Shown: positions 43,390-53,324, numbered from the stretch's first letter. The stretch is 64,000 nucleotides of DNA from an uncultured Prevotella sp. (GCA_944319935.1 CALUFM010000001.1:372001-436000); one strand, 5' to 3'. Program-made: numbers and translations. The notes: a model not told the origin generated them from the letters alone.

Positions 43390-44037
43390 TTATACAGTTT
43401 TCTTTTTCTGAACTCCTTTGTAAACCAATACTCCAATTATGACAACAGCCAAAGCCAATATCACATATCCAATCTCATGGCTGTACTTTGTTGCCTCTTC
43501 TACCACCCTTTCAGGCCCGACATCCGGCATAGCCCTGTAAATCAAATAACCTATAAATGCGAGAACACTGTTCCACACACCAGCACCGAGAGTGGTGTAT
43601 AAAAGGAAATGGTCAATCCTCATTCCCGCAAGGCCAGCCGGAATACTGATAAGCTGACGCACAGCAGGAACAAGACGCCCGAAGAAAGTTGACGCCGCGC
43701 CATGGTCACGGAAATACCGTTCAGCTTTCTCCACACTCTGACGGTCAATCAAGCACATATGCCCGATGCGGCTGTCTGCGAACTTATAAACGACAGGACG
43801 TCCGAGCCATTTAGCCAAATAATAATTGAACAACGCGCCGATGTCGGCACCCAATGTGGCGAAAACCACCACAAGTACAATGCTCATTTCGCCTTTAGAC
43901 ATTGCGAGCCATGCCGCTGGAGGCACAACCACTTCCGATGGGAATGGTATGAACGAACTCTCAACGGCCATAAAAACAGTGACAACCCAATAGTTCAGGT
44001 TATCAAGAACCCACGCTATTAATTCTGCTGAATCCAT
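43390..44037 (-). CDS. DedA family membrane protein
   Basis: The 215-residue protein has the DedA/SNARE-associated pattern: IPFPSEVVVPPAAWLA near residue 30, GADIGALFNYYLAKWLGR, and the signature FFGRLVPAVRQLISIPAGLAG, with five or so membrane segments. It ends in a basic tail (YKGVQKKKTV). DedA proteins take part in lipid carrier (undecaprenyl phosphate, C55-P) recycling and membrane homeostasis. It converges on the TPR gene and is separated by 72 nt from the Maf gene. Confidence 0.9.
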   Translation of the reverse strand: MDSAELIAWVLDNLNYWVVTVFMAVESSFIPFPSEVVVPPAAWLAMSKGEMSIVLVVVFATLGADIGALFNYYLAKWLGRPVVYKFADSRIGHMCLIDRQSVEKAERYFRDHGAASTFFGRLVPAVRQLISIPAGLAGMRIDHFLLYTTLGAGVWNSVLAFIGYLIYRAMPDVGPERVVEEATKYSHEIGYVILALAVVIIGVLVYKGVQKKKTV

Positions 44038-44109
44038 TTAATGCGGTAAATATGATTAAAACATTAACAAATATCACTTATCATCAAACGATGAACAAGA
44101 CAAGAGACG

Positions 44110-44682
44110 TCAAAAATCACACAGTTCGTCATAAATTCGCTGCACAGGAAGCCCCATGACATTGAAATAACTGCCATTTATCGACGTAACACCTATATAA
44201 CCAATCCATTCCTGTATGCCGTAAGCACCAGCCTTGTCCAAAGGTTTGTAATGCTCAACATAATAGTCTATCTCGTCTTCAGACAAAGACTTAAACGTCA
44301 CATCCGTAACTACTGAAAAGCTTCTCTGCTTGACAGAAGTTGTCAGGCACACGCCTGTCACAACCTGATGAGTATGTCCGCTAAGCATGCGCAACATTTC
44401 ACGTGCCTCGCCAAGGTCTTTGGGCTTGCCCAAAACCTTGTCTCCCAAAACAACAACGGTGTCGGCTGTTATAACAAGATTGTTTTCCTCTAACTCGCCT
44501 TTGTATGCTTCCGCCTTTTCCGCCGCAATGTACCCTGCAATATCCATCACTGGCAAATCCGAAGGATAAGACTCACTAACACCCTGAAGCACACGCACTT
44601 CAAAATTCAAATCCAGCCCCTCAAGCAGTTCCTTGCGCCTCGGACTGTTGCTACTCAGTATTATATGATAATTCTTTTTCAT
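44110..44682 (-). CDS. maf: Maf-like nucleoside triphosphate pyrophosphatase
   Basis: The 190-residue protein shows the Maf opening IILSSNSPRRKELLEGL, the KAEAY helix and ITADTVVVLGDKVLGKP, followed by MLSGHTHQVVTGV. Maf enzymes hydrolyse non-canonical or canonical pyrimidine nucleotides (dTTP, UTP, m5UTP) and affect septation. The ATG at 44682 is where family homology begins; a GTG 12 nt upstream is an alternative. It lies 15 nt after kdsC in one operon. Confidence 0.93.
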   Translation of the reverse strand: MKKNYHIILSSNSPRRKELLEGLDLNFEVRVLQGVSESYPSDLPVMDIAGYIAAEKAEAYKGELEENNLVITADTVVVLGDKVLGKPKDLGEAREMLRMLSGHTHQVVTGVCLTTSVKQRSFSVVTDVTFKSLSEDEIDYYVEHYKPLDKAGAYGIQEWIGYIGVTSINGSYFNVMGLPVQRIYDELCDF

Positions 44683-44697
44683 CTCCACAACCAACCG

Positions 44698-45216
44698 TTA
44701 CCATCCAAAAGCATTCTCGGCCTTCAGCCATTTGCCTTGCGCGCGCAACACTTGTTCTATAATGTCACGGCCGCAACCATAGCCACCATTAACGTGACTG
44801 ATGTATTTACTTATCAACTTGATGTCAGCGCAAGCGTCTGCCGGACAGCAAGGACATCCACAACGCAGCATGACTTCATAATCCGGAATGTCGTCACCGA
44901 CGTAAATGACCTCGTCATCAGCCAAGCCGTATTTGCCGAGTAGCTTGTCATAATCATTTATCTTGACAGAACTGCCCATGATTATATCCTCCACTCCGAG
45001 ATGTTCATACCGTAAGCGCACGCTCTCAGTCGTGCCACCAGTTATAATCACCACGCGCAAACCCACCTTGCAGGCCAACTGAATGGCATATCCGTCTTTT
45101 ATGTTGACTGTACGCATCGGCTCGCCTGACGGATGCAGAGGTATTGTCTCCGCACTCAACACACCGTCAACATCGAAAAAAACAGCACGTATCTTTGACA
45201 AATCGTAGTTTATCAT
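44698..45216 (-). CDS. kdsC: 3-deoxy-D-manno-octulosonate 8-phosphate phosphatase
   Basis: The 172-residue capless HAD phosphatase has motif [12 protein letters not shown], motif [12 protein letters not shown] and motif [14 protein letters not shown]. These fit KdsC, which makes free KDO before activation by KdsB. The start overlaps the stop of the DUF2520 gene by 4 nt (ATGA), so translation is coupled. The other KDO gene of the window, kdsB, is 32 kb away. Confidence 0.92.
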   Translation of the reverse strand: MINYDLSKIRAVFFDVDGVLSAETIPLHPSGEPMRTVNIKDGYAIQLACKVGLRVVIITGGTTESVRLRYEHLGVEDIIMGSSVKINDYDKLLGKYGLADDEVIYVGDDIPDYEVMLRCGCPCCPADACADIKLISKYISHVNGGYGCGRDIIEQVLRAQGKWLKAENAFGW

Positions 45217-46004
45217 ATTCTATGGTCGATTTCTTTTTGAGCAACACGATGGATACTATCACTCATTGATTCATAAACTTTTCTGAAAAAAAGATTGTCT
45301 TCCAACAAACCAGCCTGCATCCCAATCACATTCCTGTCATATCGTACAGCAGGACCAGTCTGTGCTTCATACGGCCGCATAACATGCACCTTGCGCGCAG
45401 TTTCGTCAATCAGCGGCAGCATGACTTCAAACGGAATGCCATACTTCGCAAGTATCTCGGAAGATATTTCATAACAATGATTAGCGAAATTACAAGCGAA
45501 GACCGCAGCCAGATGCAAATGCTTGCGTGCTTCAGAGTCGAGCCTGAAAACGCTGTCAGACAAACTATGAGCCAACTTTGACACCGTTTCAAGGACAAGT
45601 TCGTCATTCCCTTCAATAAAACAGGGTATATCCTTGAATGCCAGAGGTTTGCTCTTTGAAAATGTCTGCATCGGATATAACACTCCATAATGCAAAGCCC
45701 TGCCTTCAAAAACACTGGCGGCAACACTCCCGGACGTATGCAAAAAGACCTTCCCCTCTTTGCCGTGACACAATGACGGCACAATGTCTGCCATCACACT
45801 ATCCTTAACCGCAACAATGTAAACATCCGCATCGGCGGATATGCGGTCAATCTCTGTTACAGGAGAAGCATCCAGTGCGTCTGCAAGTGCGGAAGCCGCT
45901 TGACATGTGCGGCTGTAAACCTGCAATATGTCATTGCCAGCTTCAAATAAAGCCCGCCCCAAACTGCAAGCCAAATTGCCAGCTCCAACTAAAACAATCT
46001 TCAT
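45213..46004 (-). CDS. Rossmann-fold protein with DUF2520 domain
   Basis: Start is taken at the ATG at 46004 ([20 protein letters not shown]), where the Rossmann fold begins, giving 263 residues. A pyrroline-5-carboxylate reductase-like N-terminal domain ([23 protein letters not shown]) is followed by the DUF2520 helical domain ([19 protein letters not shown]). These proteins are thought to be NADP-dependent oxidoreductases; relatives include PanG-type ketopantoate reductases. It leads the operon with kdsC and maf. Confidence 0.85.
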   Translation of the reverse strand: MKIVLVGAGNLACSLGRALFEAGNDILQVYSRTCQAASALADALDASPVTEIDRISADADVYIVAVKDSVMADIVPSLCHGKEGKVFLHTSGSVAASVFEGRALHYGVLYPMQTFSKSKPLAFKDIPCFIEGNDELVLETVSKLAHSLSDSVFRLDSEARKHLHLAAVFACNFANHCYEISSEILAKYGIPFEVMLPLIDETARKVHVMRPYEAQTGPAVRYDRNVIGMQAGLLEDNLFFRKVYESMSDSIHRVAQKEIDHRI

Positions 46005-46043
46005 TATCAAGAAACGGTTTTGCCGCTTGTTAAAAAACGTATG

Positions 46044-46051
46044 CAAAGGTA
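46044..46051 (-). promoter_or_regulatory. Putative -7 element of the DUF2520-kdsC-maf operon
   Basis: The minus strand reads TACCTTTG, 40 nt before the start codon. The -33 is not clear. Confidence 0.45.
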
Positions 46052-46081
46052 GGCATTATAAGCCAAAAACATATTGTCATA

Positions 46082-46112
46082 TTGTTTTTTTTAAAAAGAT
46101 TTACTATTTTTG
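46082..46112 (+). promoter_or_regulatory. Promoter of the acetyltransferase gene, near-leaderless
   Basis: TTG (46082-46084), 20 nt, then TATTTTTG (46105-46112) fit the consensus. The ATG at 46117 follows only 4 nt after the -7 element, so the transcript would be almost leaderless. Confidence 0.55.
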
Positions 46113-46116
46113 CGCT

Positions 46117-47088
46117 ATGAATGATATTCATGTCGTCATCGTGTCCAAAGGCAAAGACCTTCCGCCAATACAAGGCAAAGGATTTTTCCATAGCGAGGCA
46201 TTGTTCAGGATGATAGAAAACACACCCGGACAACGACCTTACATGGCGATAGCGTATGATGGCGGCGAAGTTGTTGGGCACATGCTCGTAATGTTGCGTC
46301 GTAGAGGTTCGCTTTTTCCACCTTACCTGTTCACACAAGGAAGAGTGTACGGCGAAGGCGAATACGCCGAAGGTTATGAGAAAGAAGAAATATTCGGCCT
46401 CATGCTCAGCCAAATAACAAAAAAGCTACGCCGCGGACTATGCCTGTACATTGAATTCAGCGACCTAAGCACTAAAATGTTCGGTTACGGAAAGTTCCGC
46501 AGCAATGGTTTCTTCCCTATCCACTGGATGGAAATACACAACTCTTTGCACAGCATGCCGCCAGAGAAACGCCTTACTTACAGGATGAGGAAAAACATAA
46601 TCAAGGCCAAACGTTCAGGCATGGAAACACGTCTTGCCTTGACCGACAACGAATACGACAACTTCTTCAAGATACTGAAAAACTACGTTTCGCTGAAAAT
46701 CAGGCGTTACATCCCCGACATCAAGCTTTTTTACGAACTTAAAGAAAACGGCGACTGCCATTTATTCACCACAACTTACAGTGGGAAAACAGTCAGCGGC
46801 TGCCTTTGTGTCTATTCTGAAGATAACTGTTATCTGTGGTACTTGGCCACTAAACACAACCTGCACAGGAAACGCGCCAACGCACTTACCGTATGGACGG
46901 CCATCAAACACGCATACGAAAACAACTGCCGGCACATTTATTTCATGGACGTGGGACTGCCGTTCAAGAAAAACCACTTCCGCGAATTCATCCTCGGCTT
47001 CGGCGGCAAGCCCGTAGGCACTTACCGATGGTTCCGTTGCTCATTCAAATGGGTCAACAACCTTTTATCATGGATGTATCGGGAATAA
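46117..47088 (+). CDS. FemAB/GNAT-fold acyltransferase
   Basis: From the ATG at 46117 the product has 323 residues; the frame extends far upstream but that part overlaps the opposite gene. Typical features are an N-terminal half with FFHSEALFRMIENTPGQRP, and a C-terminal GNAT domain with RMRKNIIKAKRSGMETR, TYSGKTVSGCLCVYS and YFMDVGLPFKKNHFREFILG. This pattern resembles FemAB-type or BioF2-like acyltransferases, which add acyl or aminoacyl groups in envelope building. The substrate is unknown. Confidence 0.75.
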   Translation: MNDIHVVIVSKGKDLPPIQGKGFFHSEALFRMIENTPGQRPYMAIAYDGGEVVGHMLVMLRRRGSLFPPYLFTQGRVYGEGEYAEGYEKEEIFGLMLSQITKKLRRGLCLYIEFSDLSTKMFGYGKFRSNGFFPIHWMEIHNSLHSMPPEKRLTYRMRKNIIKAKRSGMETRLALTDNEYDNFFKILKNYVSLKIRRYIPDIKLFYELKENGDCHLFTTTYSGKTVSGCLCVYSEDNCYLWYLATKHNLHRKRANALTVWTAIKHAYENNCRHIYFMDVGLPFKKNHFREFILGFGGKPVGTYRWFRCSFKWVNNLLSWMYRE

Positions 47089-47161
47089 GCCCCATACGAA
47101 AGAAACAAATCAGCAAGAAAGCTGACACAACAGCATCCGTACTTTTATTCTTCACCCTTTT

Positions 47162-47169
47162 TACTTTTG
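47162..47169 (+). promoter_or_regulatory. Putative -7 element of the second TonB receptor gene
   Basis: TACTTTTG fits TAnnTTTG, 45 nt before the ATG at 47214. No -33 match is seen. Confidence 0.4.
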
Positions 47170-47213
47170 CATGCCACCACAATAAACAACGGTTGCCGAC
47201 GTTATATATACCA

Positions 47214-49589
47214 ATGGAAAGAATACGTTTTAGCATAATCATACCCTTGCTTTTGCTTTTCCTGAACGCAAAAGCCCAGACTTTCACGCTGCAGGGGAAA
47301 GTCACCGACGAACAGATGAACCCTATCGAGCTTGCCACGGTGGCCGTTGTGCAGCAAGGCAAGATGACCATGACAAACCTGAAGGGCGAATATTCCATAC
47401 GCTTACAGTCAACTGACAGTGTGGTCGTCAGGTTTTCAATGATAGGATACAAGACCAAGACTCGCGTGCTGAGGCGGCCGCGCGGCAAGCAAACGCTATT
47501 GATACAACTGTTCAACGACACAGAACTGGCCGGGGTCACCGTCACAGGCGAACGCCGGCAAACAGGCAGCACCCAACATCTTGACACCAAGGACATCAAG
47601 CAGGCTCCCAGCGTGACAGGCAACGCCGTAGAAGAAATGATACAGGCGCAAGCTGGCGTGTCTACCCATAGCGAATTGTCGTCACAATACAACGTGCGCG
47701 GCGGCAGCTTCGATGAAAACAGCGTGTACATAAACGGCATTGAGATGTACCGTCCTTTCCTTGTCCGCAGCGGACAGCAGGAAGGCCTTTCCGTCATCAA
47801 CCCCGACATGGTTGAGTCTGTAGGCTTCTCCACGGGCGGCTTTGAAGCCAAATACGGCGACAAGATGTCATCCGTGCTTGACATAACTTACAAAAAACCA
47901 AAGAAATTTGAGGCCAACGTCTCAGCCAGCCTTCTCGGAGCAAGCGCATATATCGGCTTCAGCACGAAGAAATTCGCCTGGAGCAACGGCATACGCTACA
48001 AAACAAACAGATACCTTCTCGGCACACTTGAGACTAAAGGAGAATACCAACCTAACTTCTTGGACTATCAAACCCACCTTACATACGAGCCAAACAACCG
48101 ATGGAGCATCGAACTGATGGGCGACATATCCGACAGTCATTATAACTTCTACCCCGAAGACCGTGAGACAACTTTCGGCACTATGCAAAACGTAAAGGCG
48201 TTCCGCGTTTATTTCGACGGACGCGAAAAAGACCTTTTCCGTACATATTTCGGCTCACTCAGCATAACACGCAAACTCGGGAAAAGCACGAAACTAAAGC
48301 TCTCTGCCTCAGCCTACCACACCAATGAGCAAGAATGTTACGACATACAAGGCCAATACTGGCTAACGCAGACTGAAACAAGTGAAAACCTGGGCGTAGG
48401 CACATACATGGAACATGCTCGCAATTACATCGAGGCCACCGTGAAAAGCCTGAAGCTGACGCTCAACCATAAAATAAAGAAACACGACATTGAAGCCGGA
48501 CTGACCTATAAAATCGAGGACATAGAGGAACGCAGCAAAGAGTACGAGATGCGCGATTCGAGCGGATACAGCATTCCCCACACAGGCCAAGACCTCTACA
48601 TGATATACTCGCTCAACGCACGTAACAAGCTCAGTGCCAACCGCCTTGAGACATACCTGCAAGACACGTGGCGGTTCACAAGCACGGGCGGGCACACCCT
48701 TTTCACACTGAACTACGGTATACGCTTCAGCCATTGGAACTACAACCGCGAGAGCATCTTCAGTCCACGCGCGTCAATTGGCGTAATACCAGCCTTCAAC
48801 CACAACGTAACCCTGCGCTTCGCCACGGGAGTGTACTACCAAGCACCATTCTTCAAGGAGCTTCGCGACACGGCCACCGTGAACGGTGTAACGCAAGCAA
48901 CACTGCGCCGTGACATAAAAAGCCAGCGGTCTATACACTTCATTGCAGGATTTGACTACAACTTCAAGATGAAAAACCGCCCCTACAGGTTTACGGCCGA
49001 GGCTTATTACAAGGCTCTTTCCAACGTTGTACCCTATACCGTAGACAACGTGAAAATCGTATATGACGCCAGCCAGCAATGCTCCGGACACGCCATGGGA
49101 CTCGACCTCAAGCTTTACGGCGAATTCGTGCCGGGCACAGACTCGTGGGTTAGCCTGTCGCTCATGAGTACGCGCCTTAACATCAACGGCAAGAGCATTC
49201 CCATGCCGACCGACCAGCGTTACTCGCTCAACCTCTTTTTCACCGACTATTTCCCCGGAACTACACGCTGGCGCATGTCGCTCAGGCTCGCACTGGCCGA
49301 CGGATTGCCTTTCGGCGCGCCCCACCGCAGCCTTGACACCATGCCGTTCCGCGCCCCAGCCTACAAACGCGCAGACATAGGTATGAGCTACCGCCTGTTG
49401 GACAACGACAAACGGCAGCGCAAGTCATGGTTCAAGAACATCTGGCTCGGGGTTGACTGCCTCAACCTGCTCGGCATCAACAATGTCAACTCATACTATT
49501 GGGTGACCGACGTGACCAACCAGCAATACGCCGTGCCCAACTATCTCACAGGGCGTCAAATAAATGTCAGGGCGACATTCGAGTTCTAA
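47214..49589 (+). CDS. TonB-dependent receptor with carboxypeptidase-like N-terminal domain
   Basis: I use the ATG at 47214, where a signal peptide starts (MERIRFSIIIPLLLLFLNAKAQ), giving 791 residues. A CarboxypepD_reg-like domain (FTLQGKVTDEQMNPIELATV) precedes the plug (VEEMIQAQAGVSTHSELSSQ, YNVRGGSFDENSVYINGIE) and a 22-strand barrel ending in VRATFEF. It is of the SusC-like or CirA-like group but has no SusD partner, so glycan import is not implied. Ligand unknown. Confidence 0.9.
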   Translation: MERIRFSIIIPLLLLFLNAKAQTFTLQGKVTDEQMNPIELATVAVVQQGKMTMTNLKGEYSIRLQSTDSVVVRFSMIGYKTKTRVLRRPRGKQTLLIQLFNDTELAGVTVTGERRQTGSTQHLDTKDIKQAPSVTGNAVEEMIQAQAGVSTHSELSSQYNVRGGSFDENSVYINGIEMYRPFLVRSGQQEGLSVINPDMVESVGFSTGGFEAKYGDKMSSVLDITYKKPKKFEANVSASLLGASAYIGFSTKKFAWSNGIRYKTNRYLLGTLETKGEYQPNFLDYQTHLTYEPNNRWSIELMGDISDSHYNFYPEDRETTFGTMQNVKAFRVYFDGREKDLFRTYFGSLSITRKLGKSTKLKLSASAYHTNEQECYDIQGQYWLTQTETSENLGVGTYMEHARNYIEATVKSLKLTLNHKIKKHDIEAGLTYKIEDIEERSKEYEMRDSSGYSIPHTGQDLYMIYSLNARNKLSANRLETYLQDTWRFTSTGGHTLFTLNYGIRFSHWNYNRESIFSPRASIGVIPAFNHNVTLRFATGVYYQAPFFKELRDTATVNGVTQATLRRDIKSQRSIHFIAGFDYNFKMKNRPYRFTAEAYYKALSNVVPYTVDNVKIVYDASQQCSGHAMGLDLKLYGEFVPGTDSWVSLSLMSTRLNINGKSIPMPTDQRYSLNLFFTDYFPGTTRWRMSLRLALADGLPFGAPHRSLDTMPFRAPAYKRADIGMSYRLLDNDKRQRKSWFKNIWLGVDCLNLLGINNVNSYYWVTDVTNQQYAVPNYLTGRQINVRATFEF

Positions 49590-49640
49590 AATAACGACAA
49601 AACAACCAAGCCATATAACAATCTGGCTTCCAGGATATTG

Positions 49641-49680
49641 CAAAATGCCGTCTTTCATGATGTGAGAGACGGCCTTTTTA
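49641..49680 (+). terminator. Terminator after the second TonB receptor
   Basis: The arms gccgtctttca (49647-49657) and tgagagacggc (49663-49673) pair with one G-U and are followed by five T. Sequence and loop resemble the hairpin at 4260-4314. Downstream a GGCAAAACGCGTCGC segment recalls the intergenic repeats at 34.2 and 38.7 kb. Confidence 0.75.
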
Positions 49681-49752
49681 TGTGCAACCAACGGCAAAAC
49701 GCGTCGCAAAATGGCGTCACTTATACAGCAAAAGATATTCTTACGACAAAAA

Positions 49753-49790
49753 CAATGCCAGCCATATTGCATTGAAACAATATGGCTGGC
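49753..49790 (-). terminator. Terminator of the sugar oxidation operon
   Basis: A perfect 15-bp hairpin (49753-49767 with 49776-49790) is followed on the minus strand by TGTTTTTG. It lies 25 nt after the alcohol dehydrogenase stop. Confidence 0.8.
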
Positions 49791-49814
49791 ATCTTCGATT
49801 ATATGCAAACATTA

Positions 49815-50831
49815 TCAAAACTCCACAAGTATGCGGAACACCTTGCCCGGGTTCTCGCTCCATTCCTTCATGGCTTCAGCGGCCTGTTCCGGCTTCACGA
49901 CACGTGAAATAAACTTCTCCACAGGATACCGGCCAGTGTTTATGCAGTTGATTACTGCGCGGAAGTCGGCCGGCGTGGCGTTACGCGAACCGCGTATGTC
50001 AAGCTCCTTCTGTACAAAAAGCTTTGTCTGGAATGCCACTTCGCTCTTGGCGTAACCGATGCAGGTGACACAACCGGTGAAACCAACCTCGTTTACAGCC
50101 ATCACGTATGTGACAGGGCTGCCCACAGCCTCAATCACCACATCGGCTCCAAGCCCTCCGGTTATTTCCTGTATCTTGGCATGCACATCATCAGTCATGG
50201 TGTTTACGGTGTAAGCCGCTCCAGCCTCACGTGCCAAGGCAAGCTTCTCATCGTCAATGTCGGCGGCAATAACATGCGCGCCACGCAACGAGGCACGCAT
50301 CACCGCGCCCAAACCAACCATGCCGCAACCTATCACCATGACGTAACTGCTGTCAGTAACGCCGGCACGCGCCACGGCATGGAAGCCTACGCTCATGGGT
50401 TCTATCAGCGCGCAGGTACGTACGGGAATGTCACCTGCCGGTATTATTTTCTGCCAAGGCAGGACGGCATACTCGCACATAACGCCTTGACGCTGAACGC
50501 CAAGTGTCTCATTATGTTCGCAAGCGTTGTAACGCCCGTTGCGGCAAGAGGCGCAATGACCGCAGTTTGTATACGGATTGAGGGTCACCACCATACCTTT
50601 TGCAAGGTTGGCAGGCACGCCCTCTCCCACTTCTTCTATCACCGCGCCCACCTCATGGCCGGGCACTACGGGCATGCGCACCATCGGGTTGCGGCCAAGA
50701 TAAGTGTTGAGGTCGGAGCCGCAAAAGCCCACATACCTTATTTTAACTAACACCTCACCGGCTCCAAGCACCGGTTTCTCGATTTCAGCCACGCCCATCT
50801 CCATCGGCGCGGCTATGCGTACTGCTTTCAT
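49815..50831 (-). CDS. Zinc-dependent medium-chain alcohol dehydrogenase
   Basis: The 338-residue MDR enzyme has the catalytic zinc ligands in GFCGSD and VPGHE, and the structural zinc Cys cluster CGHCASCRNGRYNAC. The NAD site reads VMVIGCGMVGLGAVM, with an Asp after beta-2 (AADIDDEKL) that favours NAD. It is close to sorbitol, L-threonine and L-idonate type dehydrogenases. In this cluster it would oxidise a sugar acid, for example 2-keto-3-deoxy-L-fuconate. It is the last gene of the operon. Confidence 0.87.
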   Translation of the reverse strand: MKAVRIAAPMEMGVAEIEKPVLGAGEVLVKIRYVGFCGSDLNTYLGRNPMVRMPVVPGHEVGAVIEEVGEGVPANLAKGMVVTLNPYTNCGHCASCRNGRYNACEHNETLGVQRQGVMCEYAVLPWQKIIPAGDIPVRTCALIEPMSVGFHAVARAGVTDSSYVMVIGCGMVGLGAVMRASLRGAHVIAADIDDEKLALAREAGAAYTVNTMTDDVHAKIQEITGGLGADVVIEAVGSPVTYVMAVNEVGFTGCVTCIGYAKSEVAFQTKLFVQKELDIRGSRNATPADFRAVINCINTGRYPVEKFISRVVKPEQAAEAMKEWSENPGKVFRILVEF

Positions 50832-50895
50832 CTTTGTTGTTTTGTTTTATTTGTTTTTGCCGATACGGATATGCCGCACGGCACATTGAATTTCA

Positions 50896-52176
50896 TCAAG
50901 CCTTGAAGGCCTCCAGGTTACGGTAACCTTTCCAGCCGTAATAGGCGCAGAATGCGAAACAAACCATCGGCACGAGATATGCCACATGGTACATATGCTC
51001 GTTAACATGCATCACATACGCCGTTAGCTGCGGCAGACATGCGTTGCCGACAATGGCCATAACGAGGAACGCCGAACCGCTCTTTGTCTGGCCGCCAAGC
51101 CCGTCGAGAGCCAGCGAGAACTGCGTGGGATAGATTATCGACATGAAGAACGAGACGGCTATCATGGCGTAAAGACCCACATAACCTCCACAAACGCTTA
51201 TTACAACGCACAAGGCCATCAGCATAAGCGAATAAGCCAGCAACATGTTCTGCGGCTTGAACTTAACCATCAAGGCCGTGCCGACCCAACGCCCAAGCAG
51301 GAACGCCAGCATGTATATGCCGAAAAACGTTGTAGCCGTGGCCTCGTCGATGCCCACATAGACGCAACTATACACAAGGAAAAGACTGTTGACGGCTGTC
51401 TGTCCGCCGTTGTAGAAGAACTGGGCAATGACGCCCCAGCGCAGATGCGAACGGCGAAGCACGCCAAAATCAATCAGCTTAGCCCCTTGCCCGCCGGCTG
51501 CCTTCCCACCATCGGCGGCGTTCTCGTCACCAATCTTAGGCAACTTGGTGAACACGAAGACAAGTGCGACAATCAAAAGCATGGAGCCGAGCGCGAGATA
51601 CGGCAAGAGCATGGCCTCAGTCTCCTGCTGGATGTACCCGTCCCAACCACCTGGATAATCGGCAGGAAGAGTGTCACGGGTGAAATTGTTGCCACTGAGA
51701 ACCAACTTGCTGAGGAACATGGCCGAGATAAACGCGCCCAAACCGTTGAACGACTGGGCGAGATTCAACCTGCGCACAGCCCCGTCCGCATTGCCAAGCA
51801 CTGTGACATACGGGTTTGCCGCCGTCTCAAGAAAACACATGCCAGTGGCTATGACAAACAACACGCACAGGTAAACCCAATACGACTTGACAAGAGAAGC
51901 GGGGAAAAACAAGAATCCCCCACAGGCGGCAAGCAAGAGTCCGAACACTATGCCCGCCTTGTAGCTGTAACGCTTCATGAACATCGCAATGGGAATTGGG
52001 AACACGAAGTAAGCCAGCCAATAGGCACTCTCTGTGAACGAAGCCTCAAACGTGTTAAGCTCGCATGTCTTCATTAGCTGGCGTATCATCGTAGGCAGCA
52101 AGTTGCTGCTTATCGCCCAAAGGAAGAACAAGATGAATATCAATGCCAAAGGCACCGTGTAATTATTCTTTTTCAT
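50896..52176 (-). CDS. fucP: FucP-like sugar:proton symporter (MFS)
   Basis: The ATG at 52176 (MKKNNYTVPLALIFILFFLW) gives 426 residues and 12 membrane helices. The segment FLETAANPYVTVLGNADGA is the FucP/GluP subfamily signature, and FALNLAQSFNGLGA-like sequence (RRLNLAQSFNGLGAFIS) follows. FucP imports L-fucose with protons, and some relatives take glucose or galactose. Genes on both sides are co-directional (70 nt from the amidohydrolase gene, 64 nt to the dehydrogenase), which supports uptake of the sugar the cluster oxidises. Confidence 0.88.
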   Translation of the reverse strand: MKKNNYTVPLALIFILFFLWAISSNLLPTMIRQLMKTCELNTFEASFTESAYWLAYFVFPIPIAMFMKRYSYKAGIVFGLLLAACGGFLFFPASLVKSYWVYLCVLFVIATGMCFLETAANPYVTVLGNADGAVRRLNLAQSFNGLGAFISAMFLSKLVLSGNNFTRDTLPADYPGGWDGYIQQETEAMLLPYLALGSMLLIVALVFVFTKLPKIGDENAADGGKAAGGQGAKLIDFGVLRRSHLRWGVIAQFFYNGGQTAVNSLFLVYSCVYVGIDEATATTFFGIYMLAFLLGRWVGTALMVKFKPQNMLLAYSLMLMALCVVISVCGGYVGLYAMIAVSFFMSIIYPTQFSLALDGLGGQTKSGSAFLVMAIVGNACLPQLTAYVMHVNEHMYHVAYLVPMVCFAFCAYYGWKGYRNLEAFKA

Positions 52177-52246
52177 TGGTAAGTAGTGTTGTGTAGTTGT
52201 AAGGTAAAGGATTTTTATACATGCAACGGCTTGCCGCCTTGGCTTC

Positions 52247-53188
52247 TCATTCAGACATGTTCTTGACGTATGGCAACTCAGGCAGTTGCCCGAAACCATA
52301 GAAGCCGCGGGCGTTTTCGCCGAGGAAGAGTTGCTTCTGGCGGTCTGTCAGCGCGTCGGTCTTGCATACAAAGTCGTATGACATCTTATACGTGATGGCT
52401 GTTATTGTACGCGGATAGTCAGAACCCCACATCAGCTTGTCCTCTCCCACCATGTCGATTGCCTCGCGTATGGCACGCACGGCACCGTTGAAGGGATAGA
52501 ACTCGCTGTTGAACAGCCACGTTATGCCGCCTGACTCTATCATGACATTGTCTGAAAGCGCAAGCTTCACCTGCTCTTCCCACCCTGGGGCGGTTACCAT
52601 GCCGAAATGGCCGACGGCCACTTTCAGGCCGGGACATTCCTCGATGACCTCACGCATCTCGGCCGTCTGCTCGCCTCCTGGCGCAAGACACACTGACAAC
52701 ACCATGCCTTCACTCTCCATGAAATGGAACATATCCATCATTTCGGGTTCGTTCAAATGCACATGCGCCTTGTCTGTTATGAGGCGATGACCAGGGATGG
52801 CAATGCCACGGAATCCCTGAGAGGCCAACGCCTTCGCCTTTTCGCTGTAACCGGGGGCGAAATAATCGCACATCCCGAAGACAAAAAAGCGGTCAGGGTT
52901 CTTGCTTTTCACCTCCGCGAGATAGTCGTTCTGTATGCCGTCGATAAACTCTTGCACAATGCAAGCCGCCCCTACCTGCGCGTAATTCATGTTTGAGAGA
53001 AACACTTCCGCAGTGTTCCTGCCGTCAATCATGAACGGCGGAAGCATCTGCACCTCTTCCGTGAGGAAGAACGAACGGCCGTTCTCCGTTGTGCGTATCG
53101 GCATCCCGTTCCACGAAGTGTCCTGGCGCAGCCACAAATGGGCATGCGCGTCAATTATTGTCAGATTGTTGGATTGTTGAGTCTTCAT
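52247..53188 (-). CDS. Amidohydrolase family protein, probable sugar lactonase
   Basis: The 313-residue protein is of the amidohydrolase-2 type: metal-binding IIDAHAHLW at the N-terminus, VAVGHFGM in the middle and KLMWGSDYPRTI near the end. COG3618-like members hydrolyse sugar lactones, notably L-fucono-1,5-lactone and L-rhamnono-lactone. The neighbours (aldo/keto reductase and FucP-like symporter) make an L-fuconolactonase role the best guess. Other amidohydrolases of this fold act as decarboxylases, so the assignment is moderate. Confidence 0.75.
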   Translation of the reverse strand: MKTQQSNNLTIIDAHAHLWLRQDTSWNGMPIRTTENGRSFFLTEEVQMLPPFMIDGRNTAEVFLSNMNYAQVGAACIVQEFIDGIQNDYLAEVKSKNPDRFFVFGMCDYFAPGYSEKAKALASQGFRGIAIPGHRLITDKAHVHLNEPEMMDMFHFMESEGMVLSVCLAPGGEQTAEMREVIEECPGLKVAVGHFGMVTAPGWEEQVKLALSDNVMIESGGITWLFNSEFYPFNGAVRAIREAIDMVGEDKLMWGSDYPRTITAITYKMSYDFVCKTDALTDRQKQLFLGENARGFYGFGQLPELPYVKNMSE

Positions 53189-53324
53189 GTCTTTTAAACT
53201 GCATTTATTGCGCCGTTAGCTTGCAACATGTCGGCAAAGCCATGAAGACACGCCCTTAGCACAATCAGGAATAGTATCCCTACGCCAAGCGCACAGCCCC
53301 ATTGCCCTGCCTGTACGATGTCGA

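Noticed and set aside
47155-49589. A SusC/SusD glycan-uptake locus.
   Set aside because: No SusD-like lipoprotein follows the receptor, and neighbours are unrelated to glycan breakdown.
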